From: Betaproteobacteria bacterium
Lineage (GTDB): Bacteria; Pseudomonadota; Gammaproteobacteria; Burkholderiales; Sulfuricellaceae
Reading direction: 5' to 3'
Length of the DNA: 64,000 bases
NCBI GenBank assembly: GCA_021373185.1
Contig: JAJFTF010000024.1
Span: 248,001-312,000, forward strand
Shown here: piece by piece, positions 34,092 to 43,117 of the stretch
Layout of the letters: each line of letters opens with the position of its first letter
How positions within the stretch are numbered: the stretch's first letter is position 1
Position numbers and translations under genes: made by a program
The notes under the pieces: model-generated
The model's input: only the letters and a program-made list of their open reading frames with translations
What the model was told of the DNA's origin: nothing
Database searches by the model: none

Positions 34092-36512
34092 ATGGAACCA
34101 GTTTCACAAAATATCGATAGATTCGAAATCATCCGAAATCTGGGCGGGGACGCGCAGAGTCGGGTTTATCTCGCTTATGATCCGAACCTGCAGCGCGAGG
34201 TGGCGATCAAGACCCTGCATGTCGCCGAAACAACCAACCGCCAGGACGAGATTCAGGCATTGATCCGTGAATCGCGCACCGTCAGCCAGTTGCGCCATCC
34301 CAACATCGTCCCGATTTTCGAGGCCGGGGAATATGAGGGCGACCCCTATCTGGTATTCGAATACATCAAGGGCCAGACCCTGGCCGACCTGCTGGAAAAA
34401 AGGAAGGCACTGCCCGTCAGCGAGGCGCTCGACATCATCGGCCCGGTGCTGGACGCCCTCGCACATGCGCACCAGAACGGCATCATCCACCGCGATCTCA
34501 AGCCTTCCAACATTCTGATTCCCCAGGACGAGCCGCCCCGTGTGATGGATTTCGGCATTGCCGAACACATCGACAGCCCCGATGGGGAAAACCCCCTGAT
34601 GGGCACGCCGGCCTATATGGCGCCGGAATACATCAATAGCCGGACAATCAGCGAGAAGAACGACATCTTCGCCGCCGGCCTGATTCTCTACGAAATGCTC
34701 GTCGGCCATCAAGCCGTGCGCGGCGACGATATCAACGAAATCATGCAGCGCATCGCCGCCGGCCCCATCGCGCCGCCGATAAACGACGAAGCGCCCATTG
34801 ACGACAAACTCGCCAACATCATCCTCAAGGCAATCGCCTTCGATCCGCTGGATCGCTACGCCAGCGCCGGGGAGATGGAAGAGGCATTGCACGCCTATTC
34901 GCAGGCGGAGGAGGATGAGGATCTGCACCCTTCTGGAGAGTCGAGGCAGGGTACCCTGGATTTCCTGCTGCGGCGCATGCGCCACAAGAGCGATTTCCCC
35001 GCATTGTCGGAATCGGTCAGCGCCATCAACCGCATCACCTCCTCCGAAATGGAAAGCGCCAGCAAGCTCGCCAATTCGATTCTGCGGGATGTCGCCCTCA
35101 CCAACAAGATACTGAAACTGGTCAACGCCGCCTTCTACAAATCCTACGGCGGCGGCACCATCAGCACCATCTCGCGCGCCGTGATCATTCTCGGTTTCGA
35201 CGCGGTGCGCAACATCGCCATCACCCTGATCCTGTTCGAGCACTTGCAGAACAAGTCCCATGCAGAACAATTGAAGGATGAGTTTGTCCGCGCCCTGTTC
35301 AGCGCCATCCTGGCCAAAAGAATTTCTGCCGGCCAAGGGGCGAAAGACCCGGAAGAGGCGTTTATCTGCGCCATGTTTCACAATCTCGGACGGCTCTTGG
35401 CAATGTTCTATTTTCCCGAGGAGGCCATCGCCGTCACCAGGGTCATGGAGCAGAAAGGGTGCAGCGAGGATGCCGCCTCCAACCAGGTGCTGGGCATTTC
35501 CTATCAGGATTTGGGTATCGGTATTGCCAAGGTTTGGGGATTCCCGGAACAGATCGTGCACAGCATGCGCAAACTGCCGCCCGATTCCGTCCCCCGTCCA
35601 AGATCACCGATGGATCAACTGCGAATCATTTCCGGTTTCTCCAGCGAACTTTGCACGACTATCGCCAATACTCCGCGCGAGAACCGACTCAAGGAAATCA
35701 GGAAGCTCTCCGGTCGCTTCGGCGACCATATGCCGGTTGCGGAGAAGCAGGTACCCCATACGCTGGATAAATCTCTTGAAGAAATCACCCAATACGCCAG
35801 CACGGTAAGGGTAAGCCTGACGCAAAGCCAATTCGGCAAGCAGCTCGCGATCTGGGCGGGTCACCCCGAAATTGAGGAAAAGGTCGAAGAGACCGCTGCG
35901 CTGGATCTGAACACTCTGGTGCTCAGCACCGTGCAGGAATTCAAATCGAAGCCCACCACGTCACTGGATATGGATGAAGCCAGTGCGGAACCGGTCACCC
36001 CGCAAACACGCCTGACCGCCGGCATTCAGGACATCAGCAATTCGCTGGTAATCGACGGTTGCTCGCTCAACGACATCCTGCGCATGATCCTCGAAACCAT
36101 GTACCGCGGCATGGGCTTCCAGCGCGTGATGCTGTGCATCAAGGACGGCAAGCAGAACGTCATGCAGGGACGCTTCGGCTTCGGCCTGGAGATCACCCAG
36201 ACCGCCAAAAATTTCAGGATTCCGCTCGCTTACACGCCGGATGTCTTCCACGCTGCCATGTCCAGGGGCGTGGACATCCTGATTTCCGACATCAACGACC
36301 CGAAAATCAGGCCGCACATCCCGGACTGGTATCGCAAGAACATCGCTGCCCAGACTTTCGCGCTGTTCCCGCTCAACATCAAGAATGTGCCGGTCGCGCT
36401 GATCTATGTCGACAAGGCGCAGGCCGGCGACATCCGCATCCCGGATGCCGAACTGAACCTGTTGAGAACCCTGCGCAACCAGGCCATCATGGCGATCAAG
36501 CAGGCACTCTGA
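34092..36512 (+). CDS. Ser/Thr protein kinase-HDOD-GAF protein, copy 2
   Basis: 806 residues with the same three domains as copy 1 and the same motif numbering (K40, H133-R-D135). The Gly-rich loop is degenerate (LGGDAQSRVYLA), whereas HRDLKPSN, DFG and APE are intact. HDOD (about 300-500) and C-terminal GAF (about 640-806) are very similar to copy 1, with long identical stretches such as NKSHA in a matching context. This indicates tandem duplication with divergence mainly in the linker between HDOD and GAF. Function unknown. Confidence 0.87.
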   Translation: MEPVSQNIDRFEIIRNLGGDAQSRVYLAYDPNLQREVAIKTLHVAETTNRQDEIQALIRESRTVSQLRHPNIVPIFEAGEYEGDPYLVFEYIKGQTLADLLEKRKALPVSEALDIIGPVLDALAHAHQNGIIHRDLKPSNILIPQDEPPRVMDFGIAEHIDSPDGENPLMGTPAYMAPEYINSRTISEKNDIFAAGLILYEMLVGHQAVRGDDINEIMQRIAAGPIAPPINDEAPIDDKLANIILKAIAFDPLDRYASAGEMEEALHAYSQAEEDEDLHPSGESRQGTLDFLLRRMRHKSDFPALSESVSAINRITSSEMESASKLANSILRDVALTNKILKLVNAAFYKSYGGGTISTISRAVIILGFDAVRNIAITLILFEHLQNKSHAEQLKDEFVRALFSAILAKRISAGQGAKDPEEAFICAMFHNLGRLLAMFYFPEEAIAVTRVMEQKGCSEDAASNQVLGISYQDLGIGIAKVWGFPEQIVHSMRKLPPDSVPRPRSPMDQLRIISGFSSELCTTIANTPRENRLKEIRKLSGRFGDHMPVAEKQVPHTLDKSLEEITQYASTVRVSLTQSQFGKQLAIWAGHPEIEEKVEETAALDLNTLVLSTVQEFKSKPTTSLDMDEASAEPVTPQTRLTAGIQDISNSLVIDGCSLNDILRMILETMYRGMGFQRVMLCIKDGKQNVMQGRFGFGLEITQTAKNFRIPLAYTPDVFHAAMSRGVDILISDINDPKIRPHIPDWYRKNIAAQTFALFPLNIKNVPVALIYVDKAQAGDIRIPDAELNLLRTLRNQAIMAIKQAL

Positions 36513-36623
36513 CAGCCATCATGGCGACTTCTGTTGTTGAAGATTTGGGCATGGCATGCTAGCCTTACCGACCTTGCCGAATCCTGAATTTCAGTTTTTT
36601 CCGAATAGCCACCCTGACGCCAA

Positions 36624-37604
36624 ATGGTTCTTTCCGACCGCATCAACACCTTTGGGCAACTCCTGCTGCGACGCCACGGCGAGCGCGTGCACAAGATCGC
36701 GCTCGACGCCGGTCTGACCTGCCCCAACCGCGACGGCAGCAAGGGTATCGGCGGCTGCACCTTTTGCAACAACGAGTCGTTCAGCCCGAACGGTCACCAG
36801 CCGCCCACCTTGCAGCAGCAACTGGATTCGGGCCGGAACTCGATCCTCAAGCGCACGCGGGCGACAAAATTCATCGCCTATTTTCAGGCCTATACCAACA
36901 CCTACGGCAAGGTCGAGCAATTGCGCGCCATGTACGAGCAAGCGCTGGCCGCACCGGACATGATCGGGCTGTCCATCGGCACCCGTCCCGACTGCGTGCC
37001 GCCGGAAGTGCTCGACCTGCTGGCCGGATACTGCGAGCGCGGCCTCGAAGTGGTGCTTGAACTCGGCCTGCAATCGTCTTTCGACGAAACCCTGAATCGG
37101 GTCAATCGCGGCCATGGCCTAGCGGAATACATTACCACCGTCACCGCTGCGCGCGCGCGCGGCATCCCGGTCTGCACCCACCTGATCGTCGGCCTGCCCG
37201 GCGAAACCGAGGAGCACTACCACGCCAGCCTGGATACCGTGCTGGAATATGGCGTCGACGGTCTCAAACTGCATCCGCTGCACGTCGTCAAGCATACAGC
37301 GCTGGCCAACGAATGGCGGCGCGGCGAATACCAGCCGCTCAGCCAACCGGACTACACCCGGATTGTTGCCGACCTGATTGAACGAACGCCGGAAGATATT
37401 GTCTACCACCGGGTTACCGGCACGGCATCCAGGGATATCCTGCTTGCTCCCGACTGGTGCTCGAAAAAATGGGACGTGCTGAATGGCATCGAACGCGAAC
37501 TGCGGGGGCGCAACAGCCGCCAGGGCGCAGCCGCCCGCCCCGCAACGAAACACGACGAGCTCGCCCGCTCAGTAATCGAGGAGAAATTAAGACATGTCGC
37601 CTAA
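36624..37604 (+). CDS. YhcC-like radical SAM protein (TIGR01212 family)
   Basis: 326 residues. The cluster cysteines are C33, C45 and C48 in CPNRDGSKGIGGCTFC, the unusual long-spaced radical SAM motif of this family. IGTRPDCVPPEVLDLL and CTHLIVGLPGETEEH follow. The C-terminus contains ILLAPDWCSKKW. The reaction is unknown. The start codon of ubiU lies inside its 3' end (11-base overlap), so the two are co-translated, linking it to anaerobic ubiquinone synthesis genes. Confidence 0.87.
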   Translation: MVLSDRINTFGQLLLRRHGERVHKIALDAGLTCPNRDGSKGIGGCTFCNNESFSPNGHQPPTLQQQLDSGRNSILKRTRATKFIAYFQAYTNTYGKVEQLRAMYEQALAAPDMIGLSIGTRPDCVPPEVLDLLAGYCERGLEVVLELGLQSSFDETLNRVNRGHGLAEYITTVTAARARGIPVCTHLIVGLPGETEEHYHASLDTVLEYGVDGLKLHPLHVVKHTALANEWRRGEYQPLSQPDYTRIVADLIERTPEDIVYHRVTGTASRDILLAPDWCSKKWDVLNGIERELRGRNSRQGAAARPATKHDELARSVIEEKLRHVA

Positions 37605-38607
37605 AGCTGCTCTGGAACTGGTTTGCCCGGCGGGCAACCTGCCCGCCCTGAAGGTCGCCGTCGACCACGGCGCCGACTGCGTCTACATGGGTTTCAAGGA
37701 CAACACCAACGCGCGCGCCTTCCCCGGCCTGAATTTCGACAAGGCCAGCGCCGCTGAAGGCGTGCGCTATGCCCATGCCAAGGGTGCCAAGGTGCTGCTG
37801 GCGCTCAACACCTTCCCCCAGTCCGACAAGTGGGAGCGCTGGCAGGGCGCAGTGGATAACGCCGCAGAACTGGGCATCGACGCCGTTATCCTGGCCGATC
37901 CCGGCCTGATGCGCTACGCGGCAAAAACCTATCCGAACCTGCGCCTGCATTTATCGGTTCAGGGCTCCGCCACCAATTACGAAGCGATCAACTTCTACCA
38001 TGAGCATTTCGGCATCCAGCGCGCCGTGATCCCGCGCGTGCTGTCGCTGGCGCAGGTCGAGCAGGTAGTGAAAAATACCCCGGTGGAAATCGAACTGTTC
38101 GGCTTCGGCGGCTTGTGCGTCATGGTCGAGGGACGTTGCGCGCTGTCTTCCTACGCCACCGGCGAATCGCCCAATACCTGCGGCGTATGCTCACCGGCCA
38201 AGGCGGTACGCTGGGAACAAACTCCGAAGGGCCTGGAATCGCGCCTCAACGGCATTCTGCTTGACCGCTACGACAAGGAAGAAAACGCCGGCTACCCGAC
38301 CCTGTGCAAGGGCCGTTTCGAGGTCAACAACGAAACCTACTACGCCATCGAGGAGCCGACCAGCCTCAACACCCTGGAGATGCTGCCGGAAATGCTTGAT
38401 ATCGGCATCGCCGCGATCAAGATCGAAGGCCGCCAGCGCAGCCCGGCCTATGTCGAGCAAGTCACCAAGGTATGGCGCACCGCCATCGATTCCGCCAAGC
38501 GCGCACCGCAAAGCTACTCGGTCAATCCGGCATGGATGGCGCAACTCAACAACGTCGCCGAAGGCCAGCAGAATACGCTGGGCGCATATAACCGTCCGTG
38601 GAAATAG
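37594..38607 (+). CDS. ubiU: UbiU, O2-independent ubiquinone hydroxylation protein (U32 family)
   Basis: 337 residues, peptidase-U32-like fold. Four conserved Cys that hold a [4Fe-4S] cluster are visible: GLCVMVEGRC, SPNTCGVC and PTLCKGRFE. ELVCPAGNLPALKVAVDHGAD is the typical start. With UbiV it forms a complex that, with prephenate as oxygen source in E. coli, hydroxylates ubiquinone precursors without O2 (family knowledge). Overlaps the YhcC-like gene. Downstream is an inverted-repeat element, then ubiV. Confidence 0.93.
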   Translation: MSPKAALELVCPAGNLPALKVAVDHGADCVYMGFKDNTNARAFPGLNFDKASAAEGVRYAHAKGAKVLLALNTFPQSDKWERWQGAVDNAAELGIDAVILADPGLMRYAAKTYPNLRLHLSVQGSATNYEAINFYHEHFGIQRAVIPRVLSLAQVEQVVKNTPVEIELFGFGGLCVMVEGRCALSSYATGESPNTCGVCSPAKAVRWEQTPKGLESRLNGILLDRYDKEENAGYPTLCKGRFEVNNETYYAIEEPTSLNTLEMLPEMLDIGIAAIKIEGRQRSPAYVEQVTKVWRTAIDSAKRAPQSYSVNPAWMAQLNNVAEGQQNTLGAYNRPWK

Positions 38608-38610
38608 GCT

Positions 38611-38707
38611 TTTTCCACGGATTAACACGGATGTACACAGAGAAAACAGCAAACCGTTTCCTGTGATGGGAAATCATCCGTGTAAATCTGTGTCAATCCG
38701 TGGATGA
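38611..38707. repeat. Inverted repeat with ACACGGAT-type units between ubiU and ubiV
   Basis: Left arm 38611-38642 (TTCCACGGATTAACACGGAT...) and right arm 38674-38707 (CATCCGTGTAAATCTGTGTC...CCGTGG), imperfectly complementary. The architecture matches the other intergenic repeats though the unit differs. It separates two genes whose products form one complex. Confidence 0.78.
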
Positions 38708-38727
38708 ATTGATTTGAAAGTTAGATT

Positions 38728-39642
38728 ATGAAATTAGCCCTAGGCCCCATCCTCTTTTACTGGGAACGCGACACCACTTTCAGTTTTTACGACGAAGTCG
38801 CCGCTTCGTCGGTGGATATCGTCTATCTTGGCGAAGCCGTCTGCTCGCGCCGCCACACCCTGCGCACCGAAGACTGGCTTGAGCTTGCCGACAAGCTCGC
38901 CGCCGCCGGCAAGGAAGTCGTGCTCTCCACCCTGGCGTTGATCGAATCCGAATCCGACCTGAAGACCCTGCGCAGGATCACCGGCAACGGCAAGTTCATG
39001 GTGGAAGCCAACGACATGGGCGCGGTGCACCAGCTTTCCGCCGCCAAAATTCCCTTTGTCGCCGGCCCGCACATCAACACCTACAACCCGCAGACCTTGG
39101 GCCTTCTGGCTGAACTCGGCGCCAAGCGCTGGGTCATGCCGGTGGAAATGTCGCGCGAGGCGCTAACCCACATGCAAGCCACGCGCCCAGCCGGGATGGA
39201 AACCGAAGTGTTCGCTTACGGACGCCTGCCGCTGGCGTTCTCGGCGCGCTGCTTCACCGCCCGCCACTACAATTTGCCCAAGGACGACTGCCAGTTCCGC
39301 TGCATGGACTTCGCCAACGGCCTCACCCTGAAAACCCGCGAAGGTCAGCCTTTCCTCGCGCTGAACGGCATCCAGACGATGTCTGCCAGCATCTACAACC
39401 TGATCGGCGAACTCGACTCGATGCGCGCCACCGGCGTCGATGTGGTGCGCGTCAGTCCGCAGGCGTTCCACACCGACAAGATCATCAAGCTATACCGCGA
39501 CACGCTGGACGGCAAGCTCACCGCGCAGGCCGCCGCACAGCAAATGACCAAGCTGATGTTCGACCAACCCTGCGACGGCTACTGGCACGGCAAGCCGGGA
39601 ATCGAACAGAGCTACCTCGCTGCCGCCAAGGACACGGCTTAG
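38728..39642 (+). CDS. ubiV: UbiV, partner of UbiU (U32 family)
   Basis: 304 residues. Conserved Cys for a [4Fe-4S] cluster are present: one near residue 32 (GEAVCSRRHTL), then SARCFTARH and DDCQFRCMDF near 171-191. It begins MKLALGPILFYWERDT, as in UbiV. It forms the heterodimer with UbiU. The small cupin gene follows 18 bases downstream, then ubiT. Confidence 0.93.
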   Translation: MKLALGPILFYWERDTTFSFYDEVAASSVDIVYLGEAVCSRRHTLRTEDWLELADKLAAAGKEVVLSTLALIESESDLKTLRRITGNGKFMVEANDMGAVHQLSAAKIPFVAGPHINTYNPQTLGLLAELGAKRWVMPVEMSREALTHMQATRPAGMETEVFAYGRLPLAFSARCFTARHYNLPKDDCQFRCMDFANGLTLKTREGQPFLALNGIQTMSASIYNLIGELDSMRATGVDVVRVSPQAFHTDKIIKLYRDTLDGKLTAQAAAQQMTKLMFDQPCDGYWHGKPGIEQSYLAAAKDTA

Positions 39643-39660
39643 CTCTCCGATCAAATCACG

Positions 39661-40155
39661 ATGGAACACATGAAACGAATCGATCCCTCATTGCTGGAAA
39701 CCCTCACCGGCCAGGCCGCCATTTCACCCCGGATGCGGGCACACCACAACCTGCACCCGAAACTGGACGACCCGGTTCAACGGCTGTGCATCGCCATGGA
39801 GCCCGGCACCTATGTCCGTCCGCACCGCCACGCCGAGCCGGAAACCTGGGAAATTCTCCTAGTGTTGCGCGGCGCAGTGGCATTGCTGATGTTCGACGAC
39901 AAGGGACAGGTGCAGGAACGCATCGAACTGACGACCGATAAAGAGGCTGGCGCAGTGGAGATACCCGCCAATGCTTGGCATGCGGTCGCTTCGCTGGTAC
40001 CGGGCACGGTAGTGTTCGAGGTAAAACAAGGGCCGTATGTGCCGACCGCCGAGATTAATTATGCGCCATGGTCGCCTGCCGATGGCGAAGCGGCGCAACG
40101 GCTCGAGGCCTGGTACCATCATGCCCAGACCGGGGACATCTGGCCGGAAGTCTAA
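39661..40155 (+). CDS. WbuC-type cupin metalloprotein
   Basis: 164 residues. A single cupin barrel with metal ligands in RPHRHAEPETWEIL (two His and a Glu) and a later AWHAVASL His, with the long N-terminal and C-terminal extensions of the WbuC family. Its presence between ubiV and ubiT suggests co-regulation with anaerobic ubiquinone synthesis, although the family is best known from O-antigen clusters; no such genes are here. Start at 39661 or at the second Met (39670). Confidence 0.78.
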   Translation: MEHMKRIDPSLLETLTGQAAISPRMRAHHNLHPKLDDPVQRLCIAMEPGTYVRPHRHAEPETWEILLVLRGAVALLMFDDKGQVQERIELTTDKEAGAVEIPANAWHAVASLVPGTVVFEVKQGPYVPTAEINYAPWSPADGEAAQRLEAWYHHAQTGDIWPEV

Positions 40156-40238
40156 GCGGGGAGCCATGCATTGGCCTGCGCAATTAAACCGGATAAAATG
40201 GTGCTCAACCCTGTAACAATGAAGAAAGAATCCCCGCC

Positions 40239-40739
40239 ATGAACATCCCCGCTTTCAAATTCCCCAAACCACTTGGCGTGGCGCTCTCTTTATTGCCGAC
40301 ATACCCTAATTCGCTGTTTTTCAGCCAGGCGCTGAATATGGCGCTGGGGCGGATTATCAAGCCCGAACTGCTGGAACCGCTGCATGGCAAGCTGATCAAT
40401 ATCCGCGTCACCGATGCGGAAATCGGGTTTTTCTTCACCATCAACAGTAGCGGCTTCGTTGCCTGCAAGGCCGGCAAAACGCCCGACCTGACCATCAGCG
40501 CCACCGCCCATGATTTTCTGCTGCTCGGCATGCGCAAGGAAGACCCGGACACGTTGTTCTTCAGCCGCCGCCTAGTGGTGGAAGGCGACACCGAACTCGG
40601 ACTGATTGCCAAGAACACCCTCGACGCGGTGGAACTGCCCAAACTGGACTTTTCCTTACTGCTGCCCGGCAAGCTGGTAGAAAAAGTCGCCGCTCGCCTG
40701 CTCGCCACCACCAAGACCGCAGCCACCCCTCATCATTAA
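40239..40739 (+). CDS. ubiT: UbiT, SCP2-domain lipid carrier for anaerobic ubiquinone synthesis
   Basis: 166 residues, single SCP2 sterol-carrier domain (about 30-140; MALGRIIKPELLEPLHGK, DLTISATAHDFLLL, LVVEGDTELGL). This matches UbiT, the accessory factor that replaces UbiJ under anoxia. Together with UbiU and UbiV it completes the O2-independent pathway set. It is the last gene before the nrdD control region. Confidence 0.9.
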   Translation: MNIPAFKFPKPLGVALSLLPTYPNSLFFSQALNMALGRIIKPELLEPLHGKLINIRVTDAEIGFFFTINSSGFVACKAGKTPDLTISATAHDFLLLGMRKEDPDTLFFSRRLVVEGDTELGLIAKNTLDAVELPKLDFSLLLPGKLVEKVAARLLATTKTAATPHH

Positions 40740-40773
40740 ATTCTTCAGATAGTTTGGATTAGCCGTGAAAATC

Positions 40774-40795
40774 CCGCGGAAATATTTTTCCGTGG
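40774..40795. terminator. Hairpin downstream of ubiT
   Basis: 9-bp stem with one G-T pair (CCGCGGAAA/TTTCCGTGG), loop TATT, 35 bases after the ubiT stop. No T-run follows. It may end the ubi transcript. The rest of 40740-41036 is AT-rich upstream region of nrdD with the NrdR-like palindrome; a further 6-bp inverted repeat lies at 40872-40888. Confidence 0.35.
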
Positions 40796-40928
40796 CCGAC
40801 AACCTACGGCATGCCATTGTATTTTCTTGATAGTCTTGAATAGTTACGGAATCTTCATTCTTTTTGTAGCGGTGAAATTCGCTTTCACACTTGACGCACC
40901 ACTACAGAGGGGGTAACTTACGAACTCA

Positions 40929-40948
40929 GACCACAACATGTTGTGGTC
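40929..40948. promoter_or_regulatory. NrdR-box-like perfect palindrome upstream of nrdD
   Basis: A perfect 20-base palindrome, GACCACAACATGTTGTGGTC. Its core fits the NrdR box pattern (CwAtATaTwG) except at the two flexible positions. It lies about 90 bases before the nrdD ATG. A second box, as usual for NrdR, was not clearly found. Confidence 0.6.
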
Positions 40949-41036
40949 AATGATTTTTGTCAACCAAGCCAGAATGCGCTCATCGCAGGCTCGGTTCGAA
41001 ACCAAGGCATCCATAAAAATAGCTCAGGAGGCAACA

Positions 41037-43082
41037 ATGGCGACCAGCCAACCGGAAAGCGGCAATATCAGTCTAATCTCCCTCTCCAAGGGAGTCATCA
41101 AACGCGACGGAACGCTGGCGCCCTTCGATTCAGAAAAAATCCGCTCCGCCATCCAGCGCGCCGGTGCGGCCAGCGGCGAATTCGATGCCAACGAAGCGAT
41201 CCTGCTCACGGCCCAAGTCGTCAAGGTTCTGGTTCACAAGTTCCGCACCGAACCGCCCCACATCGAGAAAATCCAGGATGCCGTCGAGCAGGTGCTGATC
41301 ACCGCCAACCATCTCAAGACCGCCCGCTCCTACATCGTCTACCGCGAACAGCACACCAAACTGCGCCAGGATCGCAAGACGGTCGTGGACGTGGAAAGCT
41401 CGATCAACGAATACCTCAACCAGATGGACTGGCGCGTCAACGCCAACGCCAACCAGGGCTATAGCCTGGGCGGCCTGATCCTGAACGTATCGGGCAAAGT
41501 GGTGGCGAACTACTGGCTCAACCATGTCTACCCGCCGGAAGTGGGCGTGGCGCACCGTGAGGGCGACATTCACGTCCACGATCTCGACATGCTGGCGGGC
41601 TACTGCGCCGGCTGGTCGCTGCGCACCCTGCTGCATGAAGGCCTCAATGGCGTCCCCGGCAAGGTCGAGGCCGGTCCGCCCAAGCACATGTCCTCCGCCG
41701 TCGGGCAGATCGTCAACTTTCTCGGCACCTTGCAGAACGAGTGGGCTGGCGCGCAGGCGTTCAGTTCCTTCGACACCTACATGGCGGCGTTCATCCGCAA
41801 GGACAATCTGCCTTACGCCTATGTCAAGCAGTACATCCAGGAACTGATTTATAACCTCAACGTGCCATCGCGCTGGGGCACGCAGACTCCGTTCACCAAC
41901 CTGACCTTCGACTGGGTTTGCCCGGAAGACCTGCGCGAACAGATCCCGATCGTCGGCGGCGTGGAAATGCCGTTCACCTACGGCGACCTGCAGGTTGAAA
42001 TGGACATGATCAACCGCGCCTACATCGAGGTGATGACGACCGGCGATGCCAAGGGTCGGGTGTTCACCTTCCCCATCCCGACCTATAACATGACGCCGGA
42101 TTTCCCGTGGGAATCCGAGAACGCCACGCTGTTGTTCGAGATGACGGCGAAGTATGGCCTGCCTTACTTCCAGAATTTCATCAATTCGGAACTCAAGCCG
42201 AACATGATCCGTTCGATGTGCTGCCGCCTGCAACTCGACCTGCGCGAACTGCTCAAGCGCGGCAACGGTCTGTTCGGCAGCGCCGAGCAAACCGGCTCGG
42301 TCGGCGTGGTCACGATCAATTGCGCACGCCTCGGCTACCTCTACGCCGGCAATGAAGAAGCCTTGCTCAACCGCCTCAGCGAGCTGATGGAAATCGGCAA
42401 GAACAGCCTGGAGATCAAGCGCAAGGTGATTCAGCGCCATATGGACGCCGGGCTGTTCCCCTACACCAAGCGCTACCTCGGCACGCTGCGGAACCATTTC
42501 TCCACGCTGGGGGTCAATGGTATCAATGAAATGGTGCGCAACTTCACCCATGACGAGCACGACATCACCAGCGAATTCGGCCACCAGTTGGCGGTGCGCC
42601 TGCTCGACCATGTGCGCGCCAGGATGCTGGCGTTCCAGGAAGAAACCGGCCACATGTACAATCTGGAGGCCACACCAGCGGAAGGCACCACTTACCGTTT
42701 CGCCAAGGAAGACCGCAAGCGCTTTGCCGACATCATCCAGGCCGGCCCCAAGGACATGCCCTACTACACCAATTCCTCGCAACTGCCGGTCGGCTTCACC
42801 GACGACCCGTTCGAGGCGCTGGAACGGCAGGAGGAATTACAGCGCAAGTACACCGGCGGTACCGTGCTGCACCTTTACATGTCCGAGCGCATTACCAGCG
42901 CGGAAGCCTGCAAAACGCTGGTGCGCCGCTCACTGGAACGGTTCAGCCAGCCCTACATCACCATCACGCCGACTTTCTCGATCTGCCCGAAACACGGCTA
43001 TCTTGAAGGCGAAAACAAATTCTGCCCGAAATGCGACCAGGAACTGCTGGCCGAAAAACGCAGAAAGCAAGCAACCGCCTGA
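41037..43082 (+). CDS. nrdD: Class III anaerobic ribonucleoside-triphosphate reductase NrdD, main part without glycyl-radical tail
   Basis: 681 residues. An N-terminal ATP-cone (VIKRDGTLAPFDSEKIRSAIQ) is followed by the barrel with TNLTFDW, RSMCCRLQLDLREL and GSVGVVTINCARLGYL. A zinc-site region near the end has C650, H653, C663 and C666. It then stops after QELLAEKRRKQATA with no RVxGY glycyl-radical motif, which is instead on the next gene. ATG at 41037 follows AGGAGG; an in-frame ATG at 40938 would lie inside the NrdR-like palindrome. It reduces NTPs to dNTPs under anoxia once activated by NrdG. Confidence 0.92.
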   Translation: MATSQPESGNISLISLSKGVIKRDGTLAPFDSEKIRSAIQRAGAASGEFDANEAILLTAQVVKVLVHKFRTEPPHIEKIQDAVEQVLITANHLKTARSYIVYREQHTKLRQDRKTVVDVESSINEYLNQMDWRVNANANQGYSLGGLILNVSGKVVANYWLNHVYPPEVGVAHREGDIHVHDLDMLAGYCAGWSLRTLLHEGLNGVPGKVEAGPPKHMSSAVGQIVNFLGTLQNEWAGAQAFSSFDTYMAAFIRKDNLPYAYVKQYIQELIYNLNVPSRWGTQTPFTNLTFDWVCPEDLREQIPIVGGVEMPFTYGDLQVEMDMINRAYIEVMTTGDAKGRVFTFPIPTYNMTPDFPWESENATLLFEMTAKYGLPYFQNFINSELKPNMIRSMCCRLQLDLRELLKRGNGLFGSAEQTGSVGVVTINCARLGYLYAGNEEALLNRLSELMEIGKNSLEIKRKVIQRHMDAGLFPYTKRYLGTLRNHFSTLGVNGINEMVRNFTHDEHDITSEFGHQLAVRLLDHVRARMLAFQEETGHMYNLEATPAEGTTYRFAKEDRKRFADIIQAGPKDMPYYTNSSQLPVGFTDDPFEALERQEELQRKYTGGTVLHLYMSERITSAEACKTLVRRSLERFSQPYITITPTFSICPKHGYLEGENKFCPKCDQELLAEKRRKQATA

Positions 43083-43117
43083 TTTCCCACCTATAATATG
43101 ACCAAAAGGAGATAACC

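Noticed and set aside
40872-40888. GTGAAATTCGCTTTCAC as a second regulator site before nrdD
   Set aside because: The inverted repeat is short, fits neither the NrdR nor the FNR pattern well, and is likely chance in an AT-rich region.
40938-41036. Earlier in-frame ATG for nrdD at 40938
   Set aside because: It lies inside the NrdR-like palindrome and lacks a ribosome site, whereas 41037 follows AGGAGG and matches the family start.
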